This document shows positions 9,967 to 18,266 of a stretch of 64,000 nucleotides of DNA, one piece after another. Under the pieces are notes generated by a model, which saw only the letters and a list, made by a program, of their open reading frames with translations, ran no database searches and was not told the DNA's origin. Position 1 is the stretch's first letter, and every line of letters starts with the position of its first letter. The position numbers and the translations under genes are program-made. Source of the DNA: HGM04593 sp964470845 (GTDB lineage: Bacteria > Bacteroidota > Bacteroidia > Bacteroidales > Bacteroidaceae); NCBI GenBank assembly GCA_964470845.1, contig CAYYEL010000002.1, positions 12,071 to 76,070 on the forward strand, given 5' to 3'.

Positions 9967-11472
9967 ATGAACAAAAAACAACTCACCAACGAGGCTGGGG
10001 CAATTGTTACCGATAATACAAATTCGCTTACAGCCGGTAGCCGAGGGCCTATTCTTCTCGAAGATAATTGGTTACTTGAGAAATTGGCACATTTTGACCG
10101 CGAGGTTATTCCCGAACGCCGTATGCACGCAAAGGGTAGTGGAGCTTTTGGAAAATTTATTACAACTCACGACGTTACGGAATATACCTGTGCCTCGCTT
10201 TTTTCGCACATCGGAAAAAGTACCGACGTGTTTGTGCGCTTTTCGACGGTGGCTGGTGAGCGTGGAGCAGCAGACGCCGAGCGTGATATTCGCGGCTTTG
10301 CGATAAAATTTTACACCGACGAGGGTAATTGGGATCTTGTGGGTAATAACACTCCGGTATTTTTTCTGCGCGACCCACTGCAATTCCCCGACCTCAACCA
10401 CGCTATTAAGCGCGACCCACAGACCAATTTGCGCTCGCCTCAGAGCAACTGGGATTTTTGGACAATGCTGCCCGAGGCTTTGCATCAAGTAACAATAGTA
10501 ATGTCCGATAGAGGAATACCCGCATCTTATCGCAATATGCACGGGTTCGGGTCGCACACTTACAGTCTCATAAACAGCAAGGGCCGTCGCGTGTGGGTAA
10601 AATTTCATCTGCGCACCGAGCAGGGTATAAAAAATCTTACAAACAGCGAGGCAGCGGCAATAGTGGCAAAAGACCGCGAAAGCCACGGTCGCGACCTTTT
10701 TACAGCCATCGAGGCGGGTAATTTCCCCCGTTGGAAACTATATTTTCAGATTATGACCGACGAGCAGGCTCGTCGGCACAACGAGAATCCCTTTGACGTT
10801 ACAAAAGTGTGGAGCCACAAAGAGTATCCACTCATCGATGTGGGCGTGCTCGAACTTAATCGCAACCCATCGAACTATTTTGCCGAGGTGGAACAGGCCG
10901 CCTTTAACCCCGCGCACATTGTGCCGGGAATAGGCCTCTCGCCCGATAAATTGCTTCAGGGCCGACTATTCTCATACGGCGACGCACAACGCTACCGATT
11001 AGGCGTTAATCACGACCAGATACCCGTTAACCGTCCACGCTCTCCCCTGCACAGTTTCCATCGCGACGGCCTTATGCGTGTCGATGGCAACGAGGGTGCA
11101 ACAAAAGGTTATTCGCCCAACAGCATAAACGAGTGGAGCGTTGGCAGCGCACAATACACCCACAGCGAGACGGGTGGCGCGACTATGCGTTACAATCCTT
11201 ACGACGAGCGCACCGACGACTGCTTCCGTCAGCCGGGCAATCTTTATCGCCTTATGAGCGAGGATAAGCGTGCTCTTTTAATCTCGAACACAGCCGAGGA
11301 TATTATGCCTGTGAGCGAGAATATAAAGTACCGCCACGCTGCTCACTGCTATCTTGCCGACAGCGAGTATGGCACGCGCCTTGCCGATGCTTTGAATCTT
11401 GACATAAACGAGGTTCTGAGGCTTGCTGCAATGAGCCAGAAAGAGCGTCTCTACGAGACAAGGACGATGTAA
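9967..11472 (+). CDS. katA: Catalase (small-subunit, haem)
   Basis: About 501 residues from the ATG chosen here; an in-frame TTG 57 bp upstream is rejected because it would read through the inverted repeat and adds no family-like sequence. Intact family features are the distal histidine H54 in FDREVIPERRMHAKG, the NNTPVFFLRDP motif with the distal asparagine, and the proximal haem-ligand tyrosine in RLFSYGDAQRYRLG. It breaks hydrogen peroxide into water and oxygen, a known oxygen-tolerance factor in anaerobic Bacteroides. Soluble, single gene. Confidence 0.95.
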   Translation: MNKKQLTNEAGAIVTDNTNSLTAGSRGPILLEDNWLLEKLAHFDREVIPERRMHAKGSGAFGKFITTHDVTEYTCASLFSHIGKSTDVFVRFSTVAGERGAADAERDIRGFAIKFYTDEGNWDLVGNNTPVFFLRDPLQFPDLNHAIKRDPQTNLRSPQSNWDFWTMLPEALHQVTIVMSDRGIPASYRNMHGFGSHTYSLINSKGRRVWVKFHLRTEQGIKNLTNSEAAAIVAKDRESHGRDLFTAIEAGNFPRWKLYFQIMTDEQARRHNENPFDVTKVWSHKEYPLIDVGVLELNRNPSNYFAEVEQAAFNPAHIVPGIGLSPDKLLQGRLFSYGDAQRYRLGVNHDQIPVNRPRSPLHSFHRDGLMRVDGNEGATKGYSPNSINEWSVGSAQYTHSETGGATMRYNPYDERTDDCFRQPGNLYRLMSEDKRALLISNTAEDIMPVSENIKYRHAAHCYLADSEYGTRLADALNLDINEVLRLAAMSQKERLYETRTM

Positions 11473-11488
11473 AATTGGTATAATATAC

Positions 11489-11518
11489 AGCTCCTCTTTT
11501 TTGCAATAAAGAGGAGCT
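11489..11518. terminator. Hairpin after katA
   Basis: An 11-bp perfect stem (AGCTCCTCTTT at 11489-11499 with its complement at 11508-11518) encloses an 8-nt loop, 16 bp after the katA stop codon. Placement suggests a katA terminator, but the right arm is not followed by a T-run, so it may end transcription weakly or only protect the 3' end. Confidence 0.5.
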
Positions 11519-11598
11519 CCCTAAAAGGGTGAGGAGTTAAAAACGACATCTGCTCATAGGCCTCACGACCTATGCTATACAATCAATCCTTTTTAGGG
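11519..11598. repeat. Nested inverted-repeat element with possible pseudoknot
   Basis: CCCTAAAA (11519-11526) pairs with TTTTAGGG (11591-11598). Inside, CATAGG (11555-11560) pairs with CCTATG (11569-11574), and the loop of that hairpin contains CCTCAC (11561-11566), complementary to GTGAGG at 11529-11534, so a pseudoknot can form. A further 7-bp pairing (11581-11587 with 11607-11613) overlaps the edge. Function unknown: structured RNA or a small dispersed repeat are both possible. Confidence 0.4.
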
Positions 11599-11705
11599 AT
11601 ATTGTCATTGATTTGCTCTATTCATAGCTCGGTTACGGTGGATAATTACCAACTATAACCAACAGCTAAATGATTCTTGTATGCAATGTTTCTTTTTTGG
11701 CTGCT

Positions 11706-11767
11706 TTTTGTTTTATTCTTGCATCGTAACTGAACAAATATCATAAAGATGCAAGAATAAAACAAAA
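11706..11767. repeat. 20-bp perfect inverted repeat, 22-nt loop
   Basis: Arms at 11706-11725 and 11748-11767 are exact reverse complements. Neither arm is followed by a T-run in either direction, which argues against a normal intrinsic terminator, although the position between convergent genes would suit one. The core GCAAGAATAAA (11751-11761) recurs in the same orientation at 13210-13220, on the other side of the gene between them. Confidence 0.5.
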
Positions 11768-11779
11768 GACTGATGCGGT

Positions 11780-12988
11780 CTATTGAAAAGGTGCAACTAT
11801 TATAGTCTTAGAAGATGTTGCTTTAATATATGATTTAAATATTGCTCCGTAATAACCTGCTTTAATAGCAACTCCCATAATTTCTTTTAAATATACTCCA
11901 AAATTAACAATAAAACAATTTTTTAACTCTTTATCAAAAGAGTATGTTATCATATAATTTATAGTTATAGGTGTATTATCTTCGGTAAATTCCCTTATTT
12001 CGTCTATATTTATGTCAAAATCTGGTAGAAAAAAATATTCGTATGCACCTGTAACAATTTTTTCCTTTTTTTTGTTAGGTGCATCTCTAACACCATCTTC
12101 TGAGAGAGCTACAGATGATTGAGGAGGAATTATTAAAATTCTATCATCTTTATATGTTGTTGTGGTGGTACTGAATTTACCTTTATCGCCACCTACATTG
12201 ACACCTCCTGCTAATGTTCCCACTACACCGCCTACTCCCAAGGCGTCGGCTACTGAACCTAAATTAACAGTTGCACCGCTACCCGAGTTACCACCTTCGG
12301 TAACTGTATATTCTGTGGGGTCATAGTACTTTTTAGTTACTCCTGTTGACGATGAGCCAAAGCACGCTGCCTTATCAATATAAATTACACGAGAAGTTTT
12401 ATTCTTAATCAGAATTGCGTATTTATATTTTATAGATTTCCAATATTTTGTTATTTCTCCTATACTTTCGGTAGTAATATCATTATAAATTTCTTTTTGT
12501 ATAAATGATACTTCAATATCATCTGTTGATAGAATAGACGAACTTGTAACTCCTAAAGTTCCTTGTACCCAAGCTCCTGCACTTTTATTTTTATTTTTTT
12601 TCGGGTATCTAAGAACATATTCTTTTGGAGCATTATTGTACTCTGCAATCAATTCGGCATTATTGGCGGCGGGGGTTGCCATTATAGGTTCATTGGTGGC
12701 TTGTTCACTGTCGGTCTCTGTTTGTTGTGAGGTCTGTGCTGTTTGTGCAGTCGGTGTCTCTTTAAACACATCCTTATCGCCATTTTGATATTTAATCATA
12801 AACACCTCGGCTTTTTCAATAGTGTATGCAGGGCCATCTTGGTTTGTCCATTTTTTGTACTCTACATCTGTTTTTGAAATTTTTAGAACCTTTGATTGTA
12901 TTTCGTCGCCGTTTCGGCATATAATTATATCTTGTGCAAATGCCGATAGCGATACAAGAGCAAGTAAAGTGAATAATACTCTTTTCAT
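11780..12988 (-). CDS. Secreted protein of unknown function
   Basis: 402 residues; I do not recognise the family beyond a common Bacteroidota theme. A clear signal peptide (MKRVLFTLLALVSLSAFAQ) is followed by a short domain (about 20-75) with ICRNGDEIQSKVLKI and VFMIKYQNGDKDVF, seen at the start of many secreted Bacteroidales proteins. A T/Q/A-rich linker (about 80-110) and a body with a glycine-rich stretch (about 235-262, ALGVGGVVGTLAGGV) come next. There are no membrane helices after the signal peptide. It stands alone between two structured intergenic regions, and its base composition is more AT-rich than katA. Confidence 0.75.
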   Translation of the reverse strand: MKRVLFTLLALVSLSAFAQDIIICRNGDEIQSKVLKISKTDVEYKKWTNQDGPAYTIEKAEVFMIKYQNGDKDVFKETPTAQTAQTSQQTETDSEQATNEPIMATPAANNAELIAEYNNAPKEYVLRYPKKNKNKSAGAWVQGTLGVTSSSILSTDDIEVSFIQKEIYNDITTESIGEITKYWKSIKYKYAILIKNKTSRVIYIDKAACFGSSSTGVTKKYYDPTEYTVTEGGNSGSGATVNLGSVADALGVGGVVGTLAGGVNVGGDKGKFSTTTTTYKDDRILIIPPQSSVALSEDGVRDAPNKKKEKIVTGAYEYFFLPDFDINIDEIREFTEDNTPITINYMITYSFDKELKNCFIVNFGVYLKEIMGVAIKAGYYGAIFKSYIKATSSKTIIVAPFQ

Positions 12989-13297
12989 ATTATTAAATTT
13001 TGTAGTTTGTCGAATAGTCTATTAAAACGTAGTCCTGTATAATTGTTAAAATTCAGACAATAAAAAAGCGCGGACTAAAACTTCGTTTACGCTTATCGAG
13101 GTATCGCCAAACACCTTAGCAACATATACGAGTAAAAGCCCACGCCAAAATGACGTGAGCATCAACTTTTACTCTTGTTGCTTAATAAAAATTTGGCGAA
13201 TTTCGATAAGCAAGAATAAAGCTAACGCTTCATTATTCTATGTCTTTTTTATTTTTTCGTTATTTCATAGGCAATTCATTAAAGAATATTAAACAAC
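12989..13297. other. Intergenic region with a long hairpin, between lgt and a secreted protein gene
   Basis: 309 bp without a credible gene. Reading leftward, lgt ends first; a small hairpin follows (13214-13237, a terminator candidate without a good T-run), then the long nested hairpin listed separately, then about 100 bp of AT-rich sequence that presumably carries the promoter of the secreted-protein gene. Confidence 0.5.
13091..13211. repeat. 121-nt nested hairpin, candidate dispersed palindromic element
   Basis: Five successive complementary blocks fold on each other in order: GCTTATCGA (13091-13099 with 13203-13211), TCGCCAAA (13104-13111 with 13192-13199), AGCAAC (13118-13123 with 13177-13182), GAGTAAAAG (13130-13138 with 13166-13174) and an inner CACG/CGTG block (13141-13144 with 13154-13157). 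Small internal loops separate them. Extending the inner block gives a G-U pair only in the leftward RNA. This looks like a MITE-like or REP-like element or a structured RNA. Confidence 0.6.
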
Positions 13298-14122
13298 TTA
13301 TTGTTTTTTCTTCCATCCGTGGAGCATACAGCTTGCTCCTATTATCATAAACGGAATACTCAGAATCTGTCCCATATCGAGCAGCATACCATTTTCAAAA
13401 TCTACCTGAACCTCCTTTATAAACTCTACAAAGAAACGGAATGTGAAGATTGTTGCAAGGCAGTAACCAAAATAGAACAGCGTGCCCACCTTTTGCGGGA
13501 ATTTCTTGTACAGCAACCATCCGCCGACGAAGAACAGCAGATAGGCTATTGCCTCGTACAGCTGTGCAGGGTGGCGCGGAACATTATCGACCTGTGCGAA
13601 AATAATACCAAAAGGCCCATCGGTGGCGCGTCCCAAAATCTCGCTGTTCATAAAATTGCCCAAGCGAATCATAGCCGCCACAATGGGGGTTGTAATTGCA
13701 ATATTATCGAGCACAGTGGCAAATTTCATCTTGGTCTTGCGACAGTAGAGCCACAGAGCCGTAAAAAGTCCTATTGTGCCGCCGTGGCTCGCAAGGCCAA
13801 GATAACCAACAAATTTCCATCCGTCGGGGGTTATTTTTATGGGCAGAATCATCTCCCAAAAGTGCGACAGATAATATTCGGGCTCGTAGAACAGGCAGTG
13901 TCCCAAGCGTGCACCAATGAGTATGCCGAAGAAGCAGTACATAAAAAGCGGCTCGAAAAGCTCGTCGGCTATCTTTTGCTTCTTATAAAGATACTGCATT
14001 ATGTAAAATCCCAATGCAAGACCCACTATCCAGCAGATAGAGTAGTAGCGTATCTCGAATCCGAAGAGCGAGAATGGGCTCATCGACGGGTCCCAAACAA
14101 ATGCGCAGGGTAGTGTAGTCAT
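13298..14122 (-). CDS. lgt: Prolipoprotein diacylglyceryl transferase
   Basis: 274 residues with about seven membrane segments. The Lgt signature is intact as MIRLGNFMNSEILG, and the conserved ASHGGTIG and HPAQLYEA motifs flank it. Lgt moves diacylglycerol from phosphatidylglycerol to the lipobox cysteine of prolipoproteins in the inner membrane, the first step for the many lipoproteins in this window. It follows ychF by 12 bp on the same strand, so they are probably co-transcribed. Confidence 0.95.
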   Translation of the reverse strand: MTTLPCAFVWDPSMSPFSLFGFEIRYYSICWIVGLALGFYIMQYLYKKQKIADELFEPLFMYCFFGILIGARLGHCLFYEPEYYLSHFWEMILPIKITPDGWKFVGYLGLASHGGTIGLFTALWLYCRKTKMKFATVLDNIAITTPIVAAMIRLGNFMNSEILGRATDGPFGIIFAQVDNVPRHPAQLYEAIAYLLFFVGGWLLYKKFPQKVGTLFYFGYCLATIFTFRFFVEFIKEVQVDFENGMLLDMGQILSIPFMIIGASCMLHGWKKKQ

Positions 14123-14134
14123 TTTTTTTGCTTT

Positions 14135-15238
14135 TTATACGTTGAAACGGAAGTGCATAATGTCGCCATCCTGCACAACATACTCTTTACCCTCGACGCC
14201 CATTTTGCCGGCCTCTTTTACAGCGGCCTCCGAGCCCAGCGCGATATAATCGTCATACTTTATAACCTCGGCACGGATAAAGCCTTTCTCAAAATCGGTG
14301 TGTATAACGCCTGCACATTGGGGAGCTTTCCATCCTTTGCGGAAAGTCCACGCCTTAACCTCCATCTCACCTGCTGTGATGAATGTTTGCAGGTTCAGAA
14401 GGCTGTAAATAGCCTTAATAAGACGGTCGCAACCCGACTCGCTGAGGCCCATATCTTCGAGGAACATCTGTTTCTCTTCGTAGCTCTCAAGCTCGGCAAT
14501 GTCCGACTCGGTCTGTGCCGAGATAATCAGCAGCTCGGCATTTTCGTCCTTTATGGCTTCGCGCACTGCATCGACGTATTTGTTGCCGGCGGCAGCCGAT
14601 GTATCATCGACGTTGCACACATAGAGTACAGGCTTCGAGGTCAGCAGAAAGAGGTTTTTTGCCGCCTGTTGTTCGTCGTCGGTGTCGAATATCACTGTGC
14701 GGGCCGATTTTCCGGCCTCAAGCGCCTCTTTGTAGCGCATAAGCACCTCGTACTCTAATTTTGCTTGTTTGTCGCCTCCTACACGAGCCTGTTTTTCGAC
14801 ACGCTTTATGCGGTTCTCGACGGTCTCAAGGTCTTTCAACTGAAGTTCAATGTCGATAATCTCTTTGTCGCGCACAGGGTCAACCGAGCCATCGACGTGT
14901 ACAATATTGTCGTTGTCGAAGCAGCGCAGAACGTGAATAATGGCATCAGTTTCGCGTATGTTACCCAAAAACTGATTACCCAGTCCCTCGCCTTTGCTTG
15001 CGCCCTTTACAAGGCCTGCAATATCTACAATGTCGCACGTTGCGGGGACGATGCGTCCGGGGTGAACAAGCTCGGCCAGTTTGTTCAGTCGCTCGTCGGG
15101 TACGGTAATTTGTCCCATCTGTGCATCAATTGTACAGAAAGGAAAGTTTGCTGCTTGCGCCTTTGCGCTTGATAAACAGTTGAAGAGTGTCGATTTTCCT
15201 ACATTCGGTAGGCCTACAATTCCTGCTTTTAGAGCCAT
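14135..15238 (-). CDS. ychF: Redox-regulated OBG-type ATPase YchF
   Basis: 367 residues, normal length. The G1 loop is GLPNVGKST (about 8-16), the G3 motif is DIAGLVKGASKGEGLG, the NxxE-type nucleotide specificity motif replaces NKxD (CNVDD), which explains the ATP preference of the family, and a C-terminal TGS domain covers about 283-366 (TFITAGEMEVKAWTFRKG). It binds ribosomes and takes part in stress responses. It has its own promoter with a striking palindrome and runs into lgt. Confidence 0.95.
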   Translation of the reverse strand: MALKAGIVGLPNVGKSTLFNCLSSAKAQAANFPFCTIDAQMGQITVPDERLNKLAELVHPGRIVPATCDIVDIAGLVKGASKGEGLGNQFLGNIRETDAIIHVLRCFDNDNIVHVDGSVDPVRDKEIIDIELQLKDLETVENRIKRVEKQARVGGDKQAKLEYEVLMRYKEALEAGKSARTVIFDTDDEQQAAKNLFLLTSKPVLYVCNVDDTSAAAGNKYVDAVREAIKDENAELLIISAQTESDIAELESYEEKQMFLEDMGLSESGCDRLIKAIYSLLNLQTFITAGEMEVKAWTFRKGWKAPQCAGVIHTDFEKGFIRAEVIKYDDYIALGSEAAVKEAGKMGVEGKEYVVQDGDIMHFRFNV

Positions 15239-15268
15239 ATTTTTTGTTTATTGTTCCTTGGTTAATAA

Positions 15269-15310
15269 ATCTTTGCACAGATTTTCTCTAAAGAAAATCT
15301 GTGCAAAGAT
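15269..15310 (-). promoter_or_regulatory. 19-bp palindrome overlapping the ychF promoter
   Basis: Arms at 15269-15287 and 15292-15310 are perfect reverse complements around a 4-nt loop. On the reverse strand TATCTTTG (15304-15311) is an exact -7 box followed by C, and GTTTTC 19 nt further upstream could serve as -33. The palindrome therefore begins at the -7 box and covers the likely transcription start and the first bases of the leader. It could be an operator or a 5'-end hairpin. Confidence 0.6.
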
Positions 15311-15454
15311 AGTTATTACTTTTGTAAGTTGAAAACAGATAAGGTTTTTAGAAGCTGTTTTAATCTCTATCGTTTGAAATTTAATTATAGCAACTTATTT
15401 AATTGCTTAACGACAATAGTCTTTTTATATGAGTAATACTAATACAATTCTACC

Positions 15455-17131
15455 TTATCCCAACCAATTCATTGCAGATTGTTTTAATTTTTCAAACCAT
15501 TCGATTTCGTCCTTACATGTTTTTATCAATTCATTCGAGTATTCAAAAAATTTACGAACATGGTTGGGTGTCGGAGTATAACACACCTTATAACTGTCTT
15601 CTAACATTTTTTGAAAGACGTTTAAGGGCAACGGTACAATAGTAGATTTACCTCCATAATATGAGATATTCAGACTATGAAGTGCATAAAAATGGGCAAC
15701 GCAAGCTTCGTTTATATTCGGAGCTACAAATAAACAATAACATGGTTTCCCGCTTGCTTTTTTCATCTTACCCAGATGGCGGCTTACAGGCTCGCCTTCC
15801 ATATCATATTGTTTCTGACCACTTGCCATTGTTACTTCGACTGAAAGCATATAATCGCCATAGTCGCAGACTATATCTGCCATGTTTCCTTGTGCTGTGG
15901 AAAGGGGATTGCCAAAATCATCAAATTTTAAATTAGCTTTAATTTCACCACCATCAAGCATAGTCATAGCTCTCCAAGTATTCCATTCAAGCATCAAAGG
16001 AGCATCGTATAATTCATTATTTTCTATTTGTAGGAACGTATTTTGAATATCATCATACAGTTTATAGTCTTTGATTTCTTGTATTTGCTTCTCTATTGTT
16101 TCTGTTTTGCGGGCTTCTGTGTAATCAAACAATAAATCTTTTAGCTCTTCAGTTGTCGTATTTTGAGGGATTTGTATTCCTTTAAATTCTGTATTCAGTC
16201 GTTCTATAAGCAATTGCTTATTATCTGTCAATAACCGAGGATATTCTGCATTGCCAAGATAAGCGGCATAATTCTCTTCATCGTCCACAAAACAAGGTTC
16301 GCGGTCAACTGTGTTTAAGATGTAATCAACATCTGCAATACGTTCATGAATGATACTCAAGGATTTTCCGATATGAGAAACATTAACTAATCCTGTCGCT
16401 CGTAAATAACGAAAACAAGCATCAGCATAATCACGCATATTGCTTGATTGTGTTTTAAGAAATTTGTCTAAAGAACGATCATTACTTTCTCTAGTTTTGA
16501 TTTTTCCATTTGCAATTCGTTCTGCATAAATTGTCCGCAATTCATTATAGAGATATTCCGTTTTAAATGTGCGATAACTTTTTTTGTTTTTTGCCTTGGC
16601 CGTTCGGAATAATTCTATTTTGTGAACAATAGTTTCAAAATCATGCCAATCTGTTAATTGCATTCCGAAGATTTGAAGTTCATCAAACTTTAAAGTTCCC
16701 ATCGTACGGACTAAACGGAGCATTTCCAAATATGGCTTTACACAAAATATTGCAGCCTTTTGCGTGGGTTTGTGAAATGGAGACGGTATTTGAAATTTTA
16801 ACATCTGTCGGAGAAATACCTCTTCTTTACGTTTGGCGTATAAAAGAGAAAAACCGGCAGGGGTTAATGAAATAGTTGGGGACAGAGTTACAAAACCTAA
16901 AGATTTTGGGGCACGATTTATTCTATCCCTTGCACTAAAGGCCGGGTCGTTCTCTCCTTTTCCATTGAAGAATTGTTCATCACGTAATATATCCATGAAA
17001 CCACTCTGTGTTTCATTATTCCACTGTTTACCAGCATAATGCTTTATAAGTAATTCTATTTCTGGTATCATCTTCTCCGGTGTTCTCGGAGAAGTTGTTA
17101 AGAATAATAATTGACTATCTATTCGGGCCAT
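15455..17131 (-). CDS. AlwI-family type II restriction endonuclease
   Basis: 558 residues from the ATG chosen here (MARIDSQLLFLTTSPRTPEK); an upstream TTG would add six residues. The start, the repeated helical middle and the C-terminal catalytic region with NMADIVCDYG followed by LSVEVTMASGQKQY match the AlwI/BstNBI-type enzymes, in which these acidic residues belong to the nuclease centre. AlwI cuts GGATC outside the site and is blocked by Dam methylation, which suits the dam-type gene 28 bp upstream. Base composition is clearly more AT-rich than the flanking ychF and lgt, a sign of transfer. Exact specificity is inferred. Confidence 0.85.
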   Translation of the reverse strand: MARIDSQLLFLTTSPRTPEKMIPEIELLIKHYAGKQWNNETQSGFMDILRDEQFFNGKGENDPAFSARDRINRAPKSLGFVTLSPTISLTPAGFSLLYAKRKEEVFLRQMLKFQIPSPFHKPTQKAAIFCVKPYLEMLRLVRTMGTLKFDELQIFGMQLTDWHDFETIVHKIELFRTAKAKNKKSYRTFKTEYLYNELRTIYAERIANGKIKTRESNDRSLDKFLKTQSSNMRDYADACFRYLRATGLVNVSHIGKSLSIIHERIADVDYILNTVDREPCFVDDEENYAAYLGNAEYPRLLTDNKQLLIERLNTEFKGIQIPQNTTTEELKDLLFDYTEARKTETIEKQIQEIKDYKLYDDIQNTFLQIENNELYDAPLMLEWNTWRAMTMLDGGEIKANLKFDDFGNPLSTAQGNMADIVCDYGDYMLSVEVTMASGQKQYDMEGEPVSRHLGKMKKASGKPCYCLFVAPNINEACVAHFYALHSLNISYYGGKSTIVPLPLNVFQKMLEDSYKVCYTPTPNHVRKFFEYSNELIKTCKDEIEWFEKLKQSAMNWLG

Positions 17132-17159
17132 AAGGTTGTGATGCTTCAAATAATCTTAC

Positions 17160-18080
17160 CTAAGTTGTTTCTGCTTCTCTATATGTATTGTAAATAGTGG
17201 AATTGATTTGGATATCATTCCAAGATTTTCTATAATTGGCAACCACTATATGCTTTGCTGCAGCTTTAAATCTATTTCTTATGTTTACAGCATATTTCTT
17301 ATCATATTCATCAATTATATATCCTTTATATAACTGTTCAGTCAAAGGGGTTTTTCCAATTACCATTAAAGTTTTGCACGGAAGATTTATAAAATCATTA
17401 GCCAACTGTATGTGGTTTTCATCGTTAAACCCATCTTTATATTCCTTGTTTCCATAATCAGAGAATATACAATCATATGGAGGGTCAAGAAATACAAAAT
17501 CCTCTGATTCACACATATTAAATACCTCGCTATAATCAGTATTCAATATGTCTGCACGTTGTAACAATTTACTATGTGATAATGTTACTGAATTTGTATT
17601 AAGATGTTGATAACGTCCAAAAGGAACATTGAATTCTCCGCGTGCATTATAACGTATCATTCCTGAATACGCTGTTTTGTTAATATAATAATACAACAAT
17701 GCATCAGAATATGATTTATCTATTATTTCATTGAACATAGCACGAAGATGATAATACAATTCTTCGTTTTTATCTTTTACACGTTCAGTAGGATTTAACG
17801 ATTTAAGTGCTTCAAAATTCTTACGATTCTCAGTATAAATATTCTCGACCTCATCGAGCTCTTTTCGCAAAAGTGAATAATTATCACGAACTCCTCGATA
17901 AAAACCAATCAATTTAGTGTTAATATCATTGATTATTGCTTTTTTAGGCTCTAAATGGAAAAATAATGCACCACCGCCAAAAAAAGGCTCAATGTATCGT
18001 CCCGAAAATCGAGGAATATGCCACATAATATTAGGTATTTCTTTCGACTTTCCACCTCTATATTTAATCATTGGTTTCAT
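17160..18080 (-). CDS. Dam-family DNA adenine methyltransferase (D12 class)
   Basis: 306 residues. The N-terminal KYRGGKSKEI and YIEPFFGGGALFF form the S-adenosylmethionine-binding motifs and FVFLDPPYD carries the catalytic DPPY motif of N6-adenine methyltransferases of the D12 class. It is first in the restriction-modification pair, so the protective enzyme is made before the nuclease. GATC is the expected site, since methylating GATC would protect every GGATC on both strands; this is inference. AT-rich like its partner. Confidence 0.9.
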   Translation of the reverse strand: MKPMIKYRGGKSKEIPNIMWHIPRFSGRYIEPFFGGGALFFHLEPKKAIINDINTKLIGFYRGVRDNYSLLRKELDEVENIYTENRKNFEALKSLNPTERVKDKNEELYYHLRAMFNEIIDKSYSDALLYYYINKTAYSGMIRYNARGEFNVPFGRYQHLNTNSVTLSHSKLLQRADILNTDYSEVFNMCESEDFVFLDPPYDCIFSDYGNKEYKDGFNDENHIQLANDFINLPCKTLMVIGKTPLTEQLYKGYIIDEYDKKYAVNIRNRFKAAAKHIVVANYRKSWNDIQINSTIYNTYREAETT

Positions 18081-18098
18081 CTTTATAGTCTTTTGCTA

Positions 18099-18106
18099 CA
18101 AAATTA
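18099..18106 (-). promoter_or_regulatory. Candidate -7 box of the restriction-modification operon
   Basis: TAATTTTG on the reverse strand fits TAnnTTTG exactly and lies 18 bp upstream of the methyltransferase ATG, which would give a very short leader. No TTTG at the right distance upstream was found. Confidence 0.35.
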
Positions 18107-18266
18107 TATAAAATCTTTGAAAGACGATTGTTGTTATAATACTTTTATGTTTTTAGGATTGTCTCTGTTTATTTTGTTTTACTATTTAATCTCTTTATTG
18201 TTGTATGCTTGTTTTGAGATGCTATCACATCAATAACTGTTATTTTTTTGAGAAATAGAACACTTT

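Larger units (their letters stand above)
11473..11779. other. Structured intergenic region between katA and a convergent gene
   Basis: This 307-bp stretch has no gene but several paired elements, listed separately: a hairpin after katA, a nested element with a possible pseudoknot, and a 20-bp inverted repeat. On the reverse strand a 32-codon open frame (start at about 11742) ends in LAVGYSW, which resembles the last strand of an outer-membrane barrel; this may be chance or a decayed gene end. Confidence 0.5.

Noticed and set aside
13301..14113. 270-codon open frame opposite lgt
   Set aside because: It is a shadow of the clear lgt gene: no signal, no recognisable motif, and it shares lgt's boundaries.
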